From positions 124,001-188,000 of the forward strand of contig CAJYGB010000033.1 of assembly GCA_913774355.1 (NCBI GenBank): a stretch of DNA of 64,000 nt. The letters run 5' to 3'. The notes below the pieces were generated by a model. The model was given only the letters and a program-made list of their open reading frames with translations, was not told the DNA's origin and made no database searches. The position numbers were made by a program, and so were the translations under genes. The DNA comes from an uncultured Chryseobacterium sp. GTDB taxonomy: Bacteria > Bacteroidota > Bacteroidia > Flavobacteriales > Weeksellaceae. Positions 18,147 to 28,800 of this stretch are shown piece by piece (within the stretch, counting starts at the first letter, position 1; the number at the start of each line of letters is the position of its first letter).

Positions 18147-19220
18147 TTATTGATCTTTATCATGCACAGTAGGTACTATGAATGGTGAGGGATTTATAGT
18201 TCTTGGAGTTGTTGTTACTTCTGTTGGTTCAAATCTAAGAACCGGACCTATATGTTCATTTCCATAACCTGGTATTATACCTGTATTGGGATCTATAGAT
18301 GGTAGTTTGTTTTGTTCAAAGTATTGAATAGAACTAGGAGGAGCAATATAATCAATGTCACTACGAGTACCTGTACCTTTGCCAATAGGCAAGTTTGACC
18401 CTACATTTCTTCTATTTCCCTCGGCTGCGCTTCCTACTACTTCCAAAGGTCTTCCTGCTTTATTAACTTCAGATTGTATTTGTCCCATTTCATTCCTAGT
18501 TAAATCTCCCACTACGGCAGATTTACTATTATTTCCACCTGCCTTATGAGTAATTATTCCAATAGAAACAATTGTACTTAAAGATCCTAAAGCTCTAGGA
18601 TCTCCTTTAATTGCTTTGCTTCCAATTTCAACTAAACTTTTTGCTCCACTTGTTTCATAGACAGATTTTCCATATTGGCTTACAGCAGCAGATGCACCTC
18701 CTTTTTGATAAGCATTATATACTTTTCCTATTTGTCTAATTCCTCCTGCAACATTAGAATATCCGCTTGTCACCGCTCCTAAAACTAAACTACTTCCTGT
18801 AGACCAAGCTCCTTTTCTGTATTCATTTAGCCAACTTAATTGTTTTTTACAACATTGTTCTGCTTCTCTACCATCCGGATCTATAAAAATAATCGGATTA
18901 TCTAATCCATAAGTATAAGTAGAAAATCTTCTAGATTTCTCCGCCAGCGGATCCACCACGCCCCATCTCCCAATATCCGCCATATAAAACCTCGCCCCAT
19001 AATCATGCATCCCGGATTCAGTTTGCAGTTCTTTTCCGTTATAGCCGTATTTGTAAGCCGGGTTTCCGGCCAGGACGTTATAACCTTCATGCTTCATCCC
19101 AATAGGATTATTCAGTCCCACTATTTCTCTTGTTCTCCAATAGTCGATACAATTCAACTGGTCTTCTCGATATCTAAAGATACTCGCGGAACTCTCCAGC
19201 ACGGAGAGTTCTTTATTCAA
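18147..19220 (-). CDS. Displaced Rhs core + nucleotidyltransferase-like toxin tip
   Basis: The first ~38 residues are unrelated to Rhs. Then the core begins abruptly at [14 protein letters not shown] and runs to [11 protein letters not shown] (residues about 108-117). The tip has a linker with short hydrophobic stretches and then a likely nucleotidyltransferase-fold domain: [16 protein letters not shown] (262-276) and TRSDIDYI (285-292) match the hG[GS]...SDxD pattern of that fold. A small cytoplasmic partner follows. There is no signal peptide, so it is probably silent unless recombined into the full-length gene. The NTase call rests on motif only. Confidence 0.75.
   Translation of the reverse strand: MNKELSVLESSASIFRYREDQLNCIDYWRTREIVGLNNPIGMKHEGYNVLAGNPAYKYGYNGKELQTESGMHDYGARFYMADIGRWGVVDPLAEKSRRFSTYTYGLDNPIIFIDPDGREAEQCCKKQLSWLNEYRKGAWSTGSSLVLGAVTSGYSNVAGGIRQIGKVYNAYQKGGASAAVSQYGKSVYETSGAKSLVEIGSKAIKGDPRALGSLSTIVSIGIITHKAGGNNSKSAVVGDLTRNEMGQIQSEVNKAGRPLEVVGSAAEGNRRNVGSNLPIGKGTGTRSDIDYIAPPSSIQYFEQNKLPSIDPNTGIIPGYGNEHIGPVLRFEPTEVTTTPRTINPSPFIVPTVHDKDQ
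18939..19100 (-). repeat. Rhs core repeat, copy 3
   Basis: About 160 bp nearly identical to the core at 23123. Homology stops sharply at the codons for [10 protein letters not shown], upstream of which the sequence is unrelated. Confidence 0.85.
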
Positions 19221-19264
19221 AGAATACTATAATTTACAAATATTTGTATTTATATTACCCAATT

Positions 19265-19660
19265 TTAATCAATTAACCTTATAAGCTCACCTAAATACAA
19301 AGATTTATTACTGAGATTACAATCTGACGGAATATTTATAATATATTCGCTTTTACTTTTTAATTTCCCTCTTTGCAAAACTATTGCTGTGTTTTCTACA
19401 CCATCATAATTTTTTATAAAATCAGCTATTGGAAGATTATCCTTGTCAACAACATATAGAGTATCATTATTATATATATTTTTTACAACATAAAAATTTG
19501 ATTCTTTTTCATTTGATGCTGAATAATAAGATAATAATTCAATATAAATATTATCTTGAGGTTGAGTTAATTGAGAAAATCTAATTTTTCTCTCAGTTAA
19601 TGATGCTTTTTCTGTACAGGAAAAACATATTATTACTAATACTAAAACTAATTTTTTCAT
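19265..19660 (-). CDS. Lipoprotein, candidate immunity for the orphan zincin toxin
   Basis: A 131-residue lipoprotein: signal [15 protein letters not shown] with lipobox Cys15, then about 115 residues of mixed alpha/beta character. No known family was recognised. Its start overlaps the stop of the toxin module at 19657 by 4 bp (ATGA type), implying translational coupling. A periplasmic, membrane-tethered inhibitor would suit a protease acting in the envelope. Function is inferred from position. Confidence 0.7.
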   Translation of the reverse strand: MKKLVLVLVIICFSCTEKASLTERKIRFSQLTQPQDNIYIELLSYYSASNEKESNFYVVKNIYNNDTLYVVDKDNLPIADFIKNYDGVENTAIVLQRGKLKSKSEYIINIPSDCNLSNKSLYLGELIRLID

Positions 19661-20430
19661 CTTTCGTATATAGGATTAATTTTTCTACTATTTAATTTCC
19701 CTGTCTTATATAGTCTATACATTCTATTCATTTGATCAACGGTTAAACCAGTAGGTTTCCGTATAGTTCCTTGTATCATAAAATTACTTTTAAGGGTTGA
19801 AAATGTTTCAGGTAAATCAAACCAAGTTTCTTTTGTTGCCATAGAAGGATGCTGTAATCCTGCAGTATGGCCAACTTCATGAGGCATAGTCTTATTATTT
19901 GTACCATTAATCATATCGTTCACATATTTCTCATTTACTGATATTTCCTTTCCGTTCATTTCACTCGCCGCAATTTCAGTTTTTCCATCGTTAAAAGCAT
20001 CATGGAATTCTTTTGAACTTGAATTTTTTATTTCTATCAGGGTATCGGTACTCTTAAGATCTTCTTTATCATCAATAGCTCTAATATTTATGTTTGCAGA
20101 AACTGTAATATTTGGATTATTTCCAATATTATTAAAGATCTTTTCAGTTTGTGATTGGACAGCACTGGCAAATTTCTTCATATCAATTTTTCTATTTGAA
20201 GAACTATTTAATACGGCTCCTGTAAATGTTATTTGATAGTGAGTTGTATTTGTCTTTTTATCATAACTTTCAGTAATAGTCCAGTCTCTACCATCCGGAT
20301 CAATCATCATGATAGGATTATTGGCAGCGTACATCATGGGGTTTAAACCTGGATGCTTTTCCGCCAGCGGATCCACAACACCCCATCTCCCAATATCCGC
20401 CATATAAAACCTCGCGCCATAGTCATGCAT
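19657..20430 (-). CDS. Displaced Rhs core + zincin metallopeptidase toxin tip
   Basis: From an internal Met the reading frame contains the core [30 protein letters not shown] (residues 38-47) and a ~210-residue tip. The zinc site is [11 protein letters not shown] (184-194), the extended HExxHxxGxxH metzincin pattern with all ligands present. The core continues upstream in this frame to about 20508. There it meets a frameshift: GCATGAAGGC of the intact gene has become GCAGGC, a 4-bp loss. The first part of the core continues in another frame to 20639. No signal peptide. The partner is the overlapping lipoprotein gene. Confidence 0.8.
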   Translation of the reverse strand: MHDYGARFYMADIGRWGVVDPLAEKHPGLNPMMYAANNPIMMIDPDGRDWTITESYDKKTNTTHYQITFTGAVLNSSSNRKIDMKKFASAVQSQTEKIFNNIGNNPNITVSANINIRAIDDKEDLKSTDTLIEIKNSSSKEFHDAFNDGKTEIAASEMNGKEISVNEKYVNDMINGTNNKTMPHEVGHTAGLQHPSMATKETWFDLPETFSTLKSNFMIQGTIRKPTGLTVDQMNRMYRLYKTGKLNSRKINPIYER

Positions 20431-20575
20431 CCCGGATTCCGTTTGCAGCTCTTTTCCATTATAGCCGTATTTGTAAGCCGGGTTTCCAGCTGGGACATTA
20501 TAGCCTGCTTCATCCCAAACGGATAATGATTGCTTTCTTCAAGAACTTCTATGCTGCTGCCATTGTTAAAAAACT
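20360..20575 (-). repeat. Rhs core repeat, copy 2 (with 4-bp deletion)
   Basis: About 215 bp closely matching 23123-23332, including the codons for [12 protein letters not shown]. Relative to that copy, four bases are missing near 20508, which breaks the reading frame. Upstream of the match the sequence is unrelated. Confidence 0.85.
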
Positions 20576-20662
20576 GAGGCGTATATTTCAGAAGTAATTT
20601 TTGAAGATATAATGGAACTTTCGCGCCATATATATACAATAGTTTTTTTATCTAATTATGGA

Positions 20663-21394
20663 CTATAAATCAGGGATATTAAATGCTTTAACATTTGATG
20701 AATTATGTATTTTTAAGATATTCAATTGATTTATACATTTTATAAATTCTTTCTTTTTATCTTCCTTAAAGTAAGGCAGCCCTTCAATACCATTTTTAAT
20801 ATTACTATACTTTACTGGTAAATTATAAACCCTAACTCCTTCTCCTCCAAAGTAATAGCTTCGAGCATAGATAATTGATTTTGGTGTATATTGATCTATT
20901 GCCAAGCATCTTTTAAAAGAATCAACTTTATCTTGAATAACCAACTCATACCTAAAATATTCATCAACATAATTATTTCTAAAATCGTCTATAGAAAGTT
21001 TTTTTGTAAAGAAAACAAATTTATTTTTCTCCTTTACCTTAGTATAAGAAAGACTGTCCTGTCGTAATTTATAAGGGCTATTAGTAACCTCAAAAATATT
21101 TTTATTATCGATAATAAAAATTCCATTGTAAAAACCTTCTTCATCGTTGAAACCATCTTCTATATAAATATGAGAATATTTTTTATCAGGATTTATATTG
21201 CACGATTTTGTACCTAAAAGTCTGTATTTTGAGATTGCACTTTTTATTCCTTTAAGTTCAGTAGAATCCACATCACCAAAAGGAACATAATTATTATTCA
21301 GCAGATAGTTATTTAATTGTCTAATGGATTTCTTTTCTTGAGCAAAGCATGAACAGAATAAAATTAAGTTCAACAATAAGAAAAAATTTTTCAT
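20663..21394 (-). CDS. Exported hypothetical protein, candidate immunity protein
   Basis: A 243-residue protein with a signal peptide (MKNFFLLLNLILFCSCFAQ); C14 or C16 could make it a lipoprotein. The mature part is charged and Tyr/Phe-rich with no motif I recognise. It follows the broken toxin tip at 21413-21828 by about 20 bp, so it is the natural partner of that tip. AT content matches the array. Confidence 0.65.
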   Translation of the reverse strand: MKNFFLLLNLILFCSCFAQEKKSIRQLNNYLLNNNYVPFGDVDSTELKGIKSAISKYRLLGTKSCNINPDKKYSHIYIEDGFNDEEGFYNGIFIIDNKNIFEVTNSPYKLRQDSLSYTKVKEKNKFVFFTKKLSIDDFRNNYVDEYFRYELVIQDKVDSFKRCLAIDQYTPKSIIYARSYYFGGEGVRVYNLPVKYSNIKNGIEGLPYFKEDKKKEFIKCINQLNILKIHNSSNVKAFNIPDL

Positions 21395-21412
21395 AAAATA
21401 ATTTTGAAATTA

Positions 21413-21828
21413 CTAATTCCCTCTACTTTTAAACTTTTGTAAATAAAAGACAGCTGCTGCACCGTGATAATTATATTTATTTTGCAATATATTATTATTT
21501 ACTTTCAGGACACTGGCAGCATTTGGAATCATTACCAGATGTTGTCCAGCTACCTTTTCCCCTTTGATGGATTTAAATCAACAATATTGCTTATGCCATG
21601 TCTTACTTGTGAACCACCGCTGGTATAATTAAAATTTATATCTCTATTTTTCCTACCTTGGTCAAAATACCCAATCATTATATTTCCTATAGAAGTATTT
21701 TTATCTAAGTGATTTAATCCTACTACAGTATCAAGAACATAATTTAATAATTGTGGATGTTTACTCAAGCAGGGCCTATTGATTTGATTACCAACATTCA
21801 TAATGGTCTTCCCATTTTTTACTGGCAA
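21413..21828 (-). pseudogene. Remnant of an Rhs toxin tip, frameshifted
   Basis: The first frame (NVGNQINRPCLSKHPQLL to DLNPSKG) breaks at AAAGGGGAAAAGG near 21558. It continues in another frame as EKVAGQHLVMIPNAAS and on to a stop at 21413 (FYLQKFKSRGN). No Rhs core precedes it; it starts inside the 3' end of the upstream lipoprotein gene (about 21828), overlapping it in a different frame. It is best read as the last ~135 residues of a displaced toxin whose front was lost. No catalytic motif is evident. Confidence 0.65.
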
Positions 21829-22348
21829 TTATTTTCGCTTTATCAAATTTAAAATAATACTTGGTAATTGACCCACAATATTTTGGAGTTCCTATGAAAA
21901 AAGGTACAACATCTATTCTTAATTGATTATCTTTAATTTCAGAAAATATTGCAGCATTTAACGGTCCATTGGGATTTTCTTTGTATTGTACAATATTTTT
22001 AAATACAGTATTGAACTGTTTATTTAATTCCCAATTATTGTTTAGATATTGATTGGATAATTCTTTAAGTTCCTTACTTTTTCTTAATGGCTTTACCTCT
22101 TGCTTCTCAGATAAAATATTTTTATAAATATTTCCGTAATCTTTATTATCTAAGGGGTTAGAATATACTGAGTCATAAATATATACTCCAGAAATATCTT
22201 TTCCAAACTCTTGTATAGAAGCTTCCTTACTAAAAAAATCTTTGCTTATAAATTTATATGCTTCATCATATCGTGTTTTCGAGAGAGAATTACAACTAAT
22301 AGATGCTAATATAATTGTTAAATATTTAAGTATTTTATGTGTCTTCAT
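21788..22348 (-). CDS. Lipoprotein, candidate immunity for the full-length Rhs toxin
   Basis: A 186-residue lipoprotein (signal MKTHKILKYLTIILASISC, lipobox Cys19). Its ATG overlaps the stop of the Rhs gene by 4 bp, so it is translationally coupled to the toxin with the zincin tip. The mature part is Lys/Asn-rich with no recognised family. Being placed directly after the toxin and anchored in the envelope, it probably inhibits the protease tip; this is inference from context. Confidence 0.75.
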   Translation of the reverse strand: MKTHKILKYLTIILASISCNSLSKTRYDEAYKFISKDFFSKEASIQEFGKDISGVYIYDSVYSNPLDNKDYGNIYKNILSEKQEVKPLRKSKELKELSNQYLNNNWELNKQFNTVFKNIVQYKENPNGPLNAAIFSEIKDNQLRIDVVPFFIGTPKYCGSITKYYFKFDKAKIIASKKWEDHYECW

Positions 22349-25300
22349 TTAAACTTGTTATAAGGGGTTTTAATAAATAAATCTTTTTTAGGATTAACCT
22401 TAGATGGTCCTATAGATTTCGCTTCACTACTGAATGGATGAAAGTTCACTCCTCCCTCATCTAATGGAGAATAAGATCTTCTTTGGCCAAACGGTAATGT
22501 AAAGTTTCCAGAAGCATCTAATTCAGTTCTAATAATATTCATCTTTTTGACATTATCTCCTTGCACACCATATATGGATGAAGCTGGATATTCTTTTCCA
22601 TCACTGCCAACAATTCCGTCTATTAGGTTATTATATTTATGACTCACTTCGTGGAGAGTAACCATTCCGTATCCCATAGTTAAAGGATTTAGAGCCTCAC
22701 TTGTTCCAGCTATAAAATTATCTATCTGATCAGTATTAATATTCAAATCATAAACATGTGTATAACCTGCTTTTCCATCTATTGTTTCTCCTCGACCTTG
22801 AATTTCTTGTATAGAAGACCCCCTGGTATTATCAGAATTAACGTGATAATCAGTTCGATGATTATCAATAGCCCCTTTTAACATATTACGAGCGGTTTCG
22901 CTTCCTCCCATATTGGATGTCTCAGTGTAAGAAAGTTTACCATTGCTTCCGACAGACAATTTTAATCCTGTCTCTTTTTCTAAATCACTTACAATTTTAT
23001 TTTGTGTATCAGCCGAAATACTTTTTCCAAATGTTATGTCATAATTCTGCATTCCATCCGGATCAATAAACCTAATTGGATTATTAAAAGCATAATTATA
23101 TGGACTATGCCTTCTCATTTGCTCCGCCAGCGGGTCCACGACACCCCATCTCCCAATATCCGCCATATAAAACCTCGCGCCATAGTCATGCATCCCGGAT
23201 TCCGTTTGCAGCTCTTTTCCATTATAGCCGTATTTGTAAGCCGGGTTTCCGGCCAGGACGTTATAGCCTTCATGCTTCATCCCGAACGGATAATAATTGT
23301 TTTCCTCAAGAACTTCTATGCTGCTGCCATTATTGAAATAACTTAGCCTTACATTTCCAAGATGGTCCGTGTAATTGTAAATATACTTATTATTTTCAAA
23401 ATTGTAATAGCCTTCCGCAGTAAAAATAAACTTTAACGCCAAGGCGGTTGTCTGCCCTTTTAAGCTTTCACCGGATTCGTATTGAAAACCGTCCAGATAC
23501 TCGGTTGTTTTTGTTTTAAGCTGGGTAACTGTTCCTAACGGATTAAAAGGTGCATAGTTGTAGGTCTTTCTAAGCTTGATTCCGTCTGCACGGTACAGGT
23601 AAGAAGTGTTTTCACGTTTTACGCCTAAACGGGTATATAAACCTTTGTAAAAAATAATGTTGGAAGGAAGGTTAAGATAATTGTAGGTTATGTTCAGAAT
23701 TCCTTTGTCCTGATAATGATTGATATTGGCATTATTGTCATACTCTATCTGGGTCCCAGACGTATCGGGATACCCCCGATAATCAGTAGATGAATCCGTT
23801 ACGGTATTCAGCCTGTTTCCGGTATAGGTATATGCTAAAATATCGATGATGCCGGCAAAATTACCCTGGTCAACATAAGCAGATCTTTTCAGATTGGTAA
23901 TGTTTCCGTTCAGGTCATAATCCATTTTTTCAAAATATTCCTTTGCGGAAGGGTTGATATCTTTCTGATAAAATCCTGCAAGCAGCCTGTTGAGGCCATC
24001 ATACACATAACCGTATCTTCTTAAATGATCGCCGGGAACCGTGGAGGTTTTCCATACTGTTTCAGCAATATTCCCATTGAATTTAGGCTTTACTTTCAGG
24101 CTGGAGAAATCAAGATTAGGGGTTTCCATACCTTCCACCACCGTATAGTTGATCTTATATCCGAAAAGGTCGCTTCCCAAGTTCTGAGGATCGTTAATTT
24201 GGGTCATCCAGCCGCGGATGTTGTAAGCATAATCTATATTTTGCAACGAAGCGGAAACGGAAACTTCTCCCACTTTTTTACTGGTAATCTGCGACAGGTC
24301 GTTATACGTATTCTGTGTCAGGATCTCTTCAGGGTTACTGTCCACCTGATGTTTATGGACTAGTAACCTGTTCTGGGCATCATACTGGAAATTCTCTGTA
24401 ATTACTTTTTCCGTATCGGAAGAAAGCCTTTTATGACGGGTAACGGTTTGCTGGGCCACACCGGAAAAATCAAAAAGAGATTCTGTTTTGGTATATCCGC
24501 CCAGGTGGTTAAAAGAATAGATTCCGACGGCTCTTCCTCTTTTATCATACCAGCTGTAATTTTTCGTCCAGTTATTATTTTCAATATTTTTCACAAAAGA
24601 AGCTAATGGAAGACTTTTGGTAGTAATTCCTGAAGCAGCCGTATCTGTAATAACCTCCTGTGCCAGGATCTGTGTTGGTAATGCAGGAGCTCCTGAAGGA
24701 TATGTATCGTAGTAATTGACACTTAAAACCGTCATTCCCGTGGTAGGAAAAGCATTTTTCGTATAATAGACCTCCATTCCGTTCAGCGTAAAAGGAGTGC
24801 TGCTTCTTGCTTCCATGTTTTCGGAATTGGAAGTCATGTTATTAATTTCCGTTTGTAAGGCCGCTCTTCCCGCCGTACTGGCAAAAAACCCGGTATAGAC
24901 CACTCTTCCGAACTGATCATACTTCGTAAACATCCATCCCGGTGTATTAAAACTATTGGAAGCCGTTCCGAGATTAGGATCCTGCGAAAGCACAAGACGG
25001 TCCTGGCGGTCATAAACCATGTATTCCCAGCCTTTACCCGGAAGCTTTTTTTCCACCAGCCTGTTCCGTTCGTCGTATTTGTACTGGTAACAGAGCTGGT
25101 CCAAGATAGTTTGATTTACCGCTCCTGAAACGGAAGCTAACGGAGGAATCACATAAGCCAGCTGGTTGTATTCATTATAAACATAATAAGTGTCGGCCTT
25201 TTCCGCGGCACTCAACATTTTTCTTATCAGGATGGTTTGACCCTCTTTATTTTTAAATTCAATGCTTGTATTTCCATCTTCATCGGTAGCCGTATTCTTA

Positions 25301-25866
25301 TAGAGCTGGTTTTCTCCATAGGTTCCGGAAAGGCTAATGGAGGATTGTAAGGTAGAATAACTATAAGTCGCCGTATATTTATTGACATCACCTCCGTTGA
25401 CCTCATATTCCAATCCTACCGGATGCTGTTGCCAGTCTGATCCCGGCTGCACCTGGCTAAGCACCCTGTTTAAGGGAGAAGCTTCCATATTGTTACGCGA
25501 AAATGGGAAATTATCATTGTAATAGGTTTGTGCAGCACTGCCCACCCCGGACTGGATGGCTCCGTTTGAAGTTGCCATCGGTGCCGGAAGCCAGCTCTCG
25601 GTCTGCCTGCCGAACGGGTCATACGGAATTTGGGTCACCAGGTCTTTGCCTGATGGGGATGCTTTCACATTGACCACCTGGCTTGGCCTTCCCAAGCCAT
25701 CGAAATACTGTACCGTTTCGGCAATTTTGGGCGTCCCGGGAAGTGAAGGGTCCGATAAATTGGTTTTGGTATAGATATAGTTTTCTCCGCTGCTGGGATT
25801 GGCCTGTGCAGAGAGGAAGCCCGATGCTGCAAACAGCATCCAGACAGGAATGATTCTTTTTTTCAT
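22345..25866 (-). CDS. DUF6443/Rhs repeat toxin with zincin metallopeptidase C-terminus
   Basis: The only complete Rhs gene of the locus (1173 residues). It has a signal peptide (MKKRIIPVWMLFAASGFLSA), a DUF6443-like N-terminal region (about 30-170, ETVQYFDGLGRPSQVV), and many YD/Rhs repeats (e.g. YDAQNRLLVHKH, YVYDGLNRLLAGF). The Rhs core [16 protein letters not shown]...[11 protein letters not shown] ends in NNPIRFIDPDG at residue 938. The variable tip (939-1173) contains TLHEVSHKY (HExxH, 1072-1076), so a zinc-dependent peptidase is likely; the third ligand is not certain. There is no T9SS sorting domain. It is 10 bp behind the 1201-residue gene and overlaps the lipoprotein gene. Confidence 0.9.
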   Translation of the reverse strand: MKKRIIPVWMLFAASGFLSAQANPSSGENYIYTKTNLSDPSLPGTPKIAETVQYFDGLGRPSQVVNVKASPSGKDLVTQIPYDPFGRQTESWLPAPMATSNGAIQSGVGSAAQTYYNDNFPFSRNNMEASPLNRVLSQVQPGSDWQQHPVGLEYEVNGGDVNKYTATYSYSTLQSSISLSGTYGENQLYKNTATDEDGNTSIEFKNKEGQTILIRKMLSAAEKADTYYVYNEYNQLAYVIPPLASVSGAVNQTILDQLCYQYKYDERNRLVEKKLPGKGWEYMVYDRQDRLVLSQDPNLGTASNSFNTPGWMFTKYDQFGRVVYTGFFASTAGRAALQTEINNMTSNSENMEARSSTPFTLNGMEVYYTKNAFPTTGMTVLSVNYYDTYPSGAPALPTQILAQEVITDTAASGITTKSLPLASFVKNIENNNWTKNYSWYDKRGRAVGIYSFNHLGGYTKTESLFDFSGVAQQTVTRHKRLSSDTEKVITENFQYDAQNRLLVHKHQVDSNPEEILTQNTYNDLSQITSKKVGEVSVSASLQNIDYAYNIRGWMTQINDPQNLGSDLFGYKINYTVVEGMETPNLDFSSLKVKPKFNGNIAETVWKTSTVPGDHLRRYGYVYDGLNRLLAGFYQKDINPSAKEYFEKMDYDLNGNITNLKRSAYVDQGNFAGIIDILAYTYTGNRLNTVTDSSTDYRGYPDTSGTQIEYDNNANINHYQDKGILNITYNYLNLPSNIIFYKGLYTRLGVKRENTSYLYRADGIKLRKTYNYAPFNPLGTVTQLKTKTTEYLDGFQYESGESLKGQTTALALKFIFTAEGYYNFENNKYIYNYTDHLGNVRLSYFNNGSSIEVLEENNYYPFGMKHEGYNVLAGNPAYKYGYNGKELQTESGMHDYGARFYMADIGRWGVVDPLAEQMRRHSPYNYAFNNPIRFIDPDGMQNYDITFGKSISADTQNKIVSDLEKETGLKLSVGSNGKLSYTETSNMGGSETARNMLKGAIDNHRTDYHVNSDNTRGSSIQEIQGRGETIDGKAGYTHVYDLNINTDQIDNFIAGTSEALNPLTMGYGMVTLHEVSHKYNNLIDGIVGSDGKEYPASSIYGVQGDNVKKMNIIRTELDASGNFTLPFGQRRSYSPLDEGGVNFHPFSSEAKSIGPSKVNPKKDLFIKTPYNKFK
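23123..23332 (-). repeat. Rhs core repeat, copy 1 (inside the full-length gene)
   Basis: About 210 bp encoding [15 protein letters not shown] through VVDPLAE. Three further copies lie downstream in the same orientation (20360, 18939, 17623). The four direct repeats would allow recombination that swaps the toxin tip or deletes the intervening modules. Confidence 0.85.
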
Positions 25867-25876
25867 GGATCCGGTT

Positions 25877-28800
25877 TTATGGTTTATAGTGGTAGTTGGT
25901 CGTTTTGATCGTTTTCTTTGTATTTCCTTCCATGATGTATACTTCTTTCAGCCTGCCGAAGGCATCATAATCGTAGTATTCGGTCTGGCCGTTTTCATTC
26001 ATGATGCTGGTCTGCGTTTTATAGAAAGGATCGTAAGTATAGGTTTTCATCCTTGCATCAACCGGGTATACCCGAACCTCATCAATATAGGTATAATTTG
26101 ACCCGATGCTGTAGTTTTGTGAGCTTCCCAGGGTAACGGTATTTTCCACATACTGCCAAGGCGAAGAGGCACCTGATTTGCCCCAATAGGAAACAATCAC
26201 CTTATCATATCCAAGGGCAGCCGGAGGCAGATTAACTATATACGCTCCGGTGTGGGAAACCTTTCCGGTCATCGCATAAGCGGAACTAATATCGACACTT
26301 TCTTCTTCAAAACTTGTATGGAACGGAACAGAAGCTTCAACAGCATTGTATACCGTGAAGTTAAAATTGTTTTCAATCTGTCCCTGGTATCCGTTGTATC
26401 CGATATTGGTCAGCTTTACTTTATACGTTCCCGGCTTTAGATGTACCGAAGGCGAAGTATAGGTATAAAAGTTTCCTGACACCGGAGTGGTATCGGTAAA
26501 AGATACGGTACCACTGCTGTTATTCATATTTTGAAAACTCGTCTGGTACATCACCGAGTAATTTTCCGGATAGCGCTCGTAGATCCGGTCTATTTTATAG
26601 TCTTTTTCTTCCGTAATGGTAAAAGTTCCCAATTCCTGATTGATATTTCCTGGAGGAATCTGCAGCCCGGAATAAGACACATTCAGATCATTGTTAATTG
26701 TTTCCGATACATATTTTGCATTTTCCACAGCGGCAATCGGTAAGGTTTTGTTGTATCCCCACAGATACGTCAGCGGGTTGCCGACTTCTTTTTTTACCGT
26801 CAGAGGATTGGCTTTGCTGTCATAAGAAAGATAGCGGATCCTGTTTTCCAGCGGACTTGCCGCATCCATCTGCGCTTTTACGATTTCCGGCTCGATGATG
26901 TTGTTTCCCCAATCTTTGTAGGAGGTCTGGGTTTTTTGGAGCTGTTTATTCAAAGTGGTATTGCTTAAGGTCTGCTCTATCACCGGCGATAAAATATGCT
27001 TAGTAAGCATTGACGAATAAGGCTGGGATGATGAGAAGTCATAAGGATACTTATACTGAGTAAGTAGGTTTTCACCTCTGCTGTTGATTGTAGTTGTTTC
27101 TTTAATCTTTAAATTATGCTGATTGTAAACATAATGTATGGAATCTGTTACAAATTTATTTGGATTCAATCGGTCGTAGGTTTTTCTGACAGAGGATTCT
27201 AATAATATAGCTTCCTGGATTGCCTTTGTATCGATAGCGGCTATAGAGTTTCTGTAGTTTATTGCGCCCTCCATACAATTACCGGCAAGATGGCACGTAG
27301 TTGCCGGTGCAGTACAGGAGCAGCAAGCAACAGGACCATTTGCTGATATACTTGAGTAAAGAGATAAAAATGCATCAAGTGTTCTATATAAGACACCATG
27401 CGAAAATTTAATACCCGTTGTAAATGTGTTCTTAAAATAAGAATTGTAGTGATTAATTTCCTGGTATAGTATTTTATCAGTGCTATCATAAACATTTTTC
27501 TTAATATTTATAGGATTGAAATTACCATGGTCGTAATGATAAGGATGATAATTAAATGCTGCCTCCCACTGATAAGGATGATCATTATTTTCATAGTCAG
27601 ATGGCGAATATGGCTCTCCATAATAGTAAATTGTCTTTCCTGCATTATTAGTAGCGGTTCCCAAATATTCAGTAACCTCCGTATACATAATTGGTAATCC
27701 TGGAGCTACATCCATTAATATTATTGGATTAGAATATACCATATCATCATTGTACTTTACCCAACAAGGATCCTTCTGTGTCTGACCCATTTCAGTTGGT
27801 GGTGGAAAATCTACCCGATCAAAAAATCCTTGATCGGTACGGAAATATTTAGATTGTGGTGCGTTATATCTTGGGTTTGCATATGTATAAGATTTTATTT
27901 CAGGATTAGAATCATTTTCACTTCTGAAATTGGAAATTTTATCTACTCTGAATCCTCCCAAGAATCCTTTTTTTTGCCAGTCGTATTCTCTATATGGATA
28001 AAGATTGTCTGAAAAAAATCTGCTGAATTCAAATACTGTTTTACCTCCGGTAGGATATTTTATCTCCTGAAGCATACACGCCGATGCCAATCCATTTAGT
28101 TGGTCCGCATCTCGATTGGCTCCATAAATATTCTGGTCTGAATTTGAAAATCTAATATAGTCTACAGGAATATTGGTAGTCTTATTATTTCCGTTGCTAT
28201 ACCCCCAAAAATCTTCATTAAACTTCATTTGATTCATTTTTTGAGGGTATGGCGGCAACATAGTTGATTCATTATACTTGAATGAATATTTTTCAATCTC
28301 AGTATTTCCTGGAGAATAGATTGTCAGATAATCCAAGCCCAGTCTTCGGTCCTCATTTGCCGTTCCAAAATACTTTTCGTAAAACTGTATCTTTCGGTTA
28401 ATTACATTAGGACTCATTTTAGACGATATGGAAATAGTCTTTAACCGCTTCATCCCGTTAAAGTCATTCCTGTTGTCATATGTAAAAGTGATGGTTTCCT
28501 GATCCGTCTCTATAGAATTGAGAAAAGGAGTAGAATATTCAGTTCCTGGAGTACTTTGATAATACATATCACCCCCTAATTCAGGTGTGCATGGCATTGT
28601 CCAGTAATTCTGCACCCTACCTCTATAAATACAACTCGTTTGTCCGATTCCGGATACATTATTGACTGGCGTGTAATTAAAAGTGATTTTATCCGTCCCG
28701 TCAGCAGAAATAATTTTCGTCACATACCATTCGGATGAATTATCATTAACAGTATATGGAGTAAATGTGAATATATTTCCGTTTTCATCTGTAATTTCAA

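Noticed and set aside
14846..22348. Integron or CRISPR-like array suggested by the regular small genes and repeats
   Set aside because: The repeats are coding Rhs core segments of 160-215 bp, not attC sites or short CRISPR repeats, and no integrase or cas gene is present.
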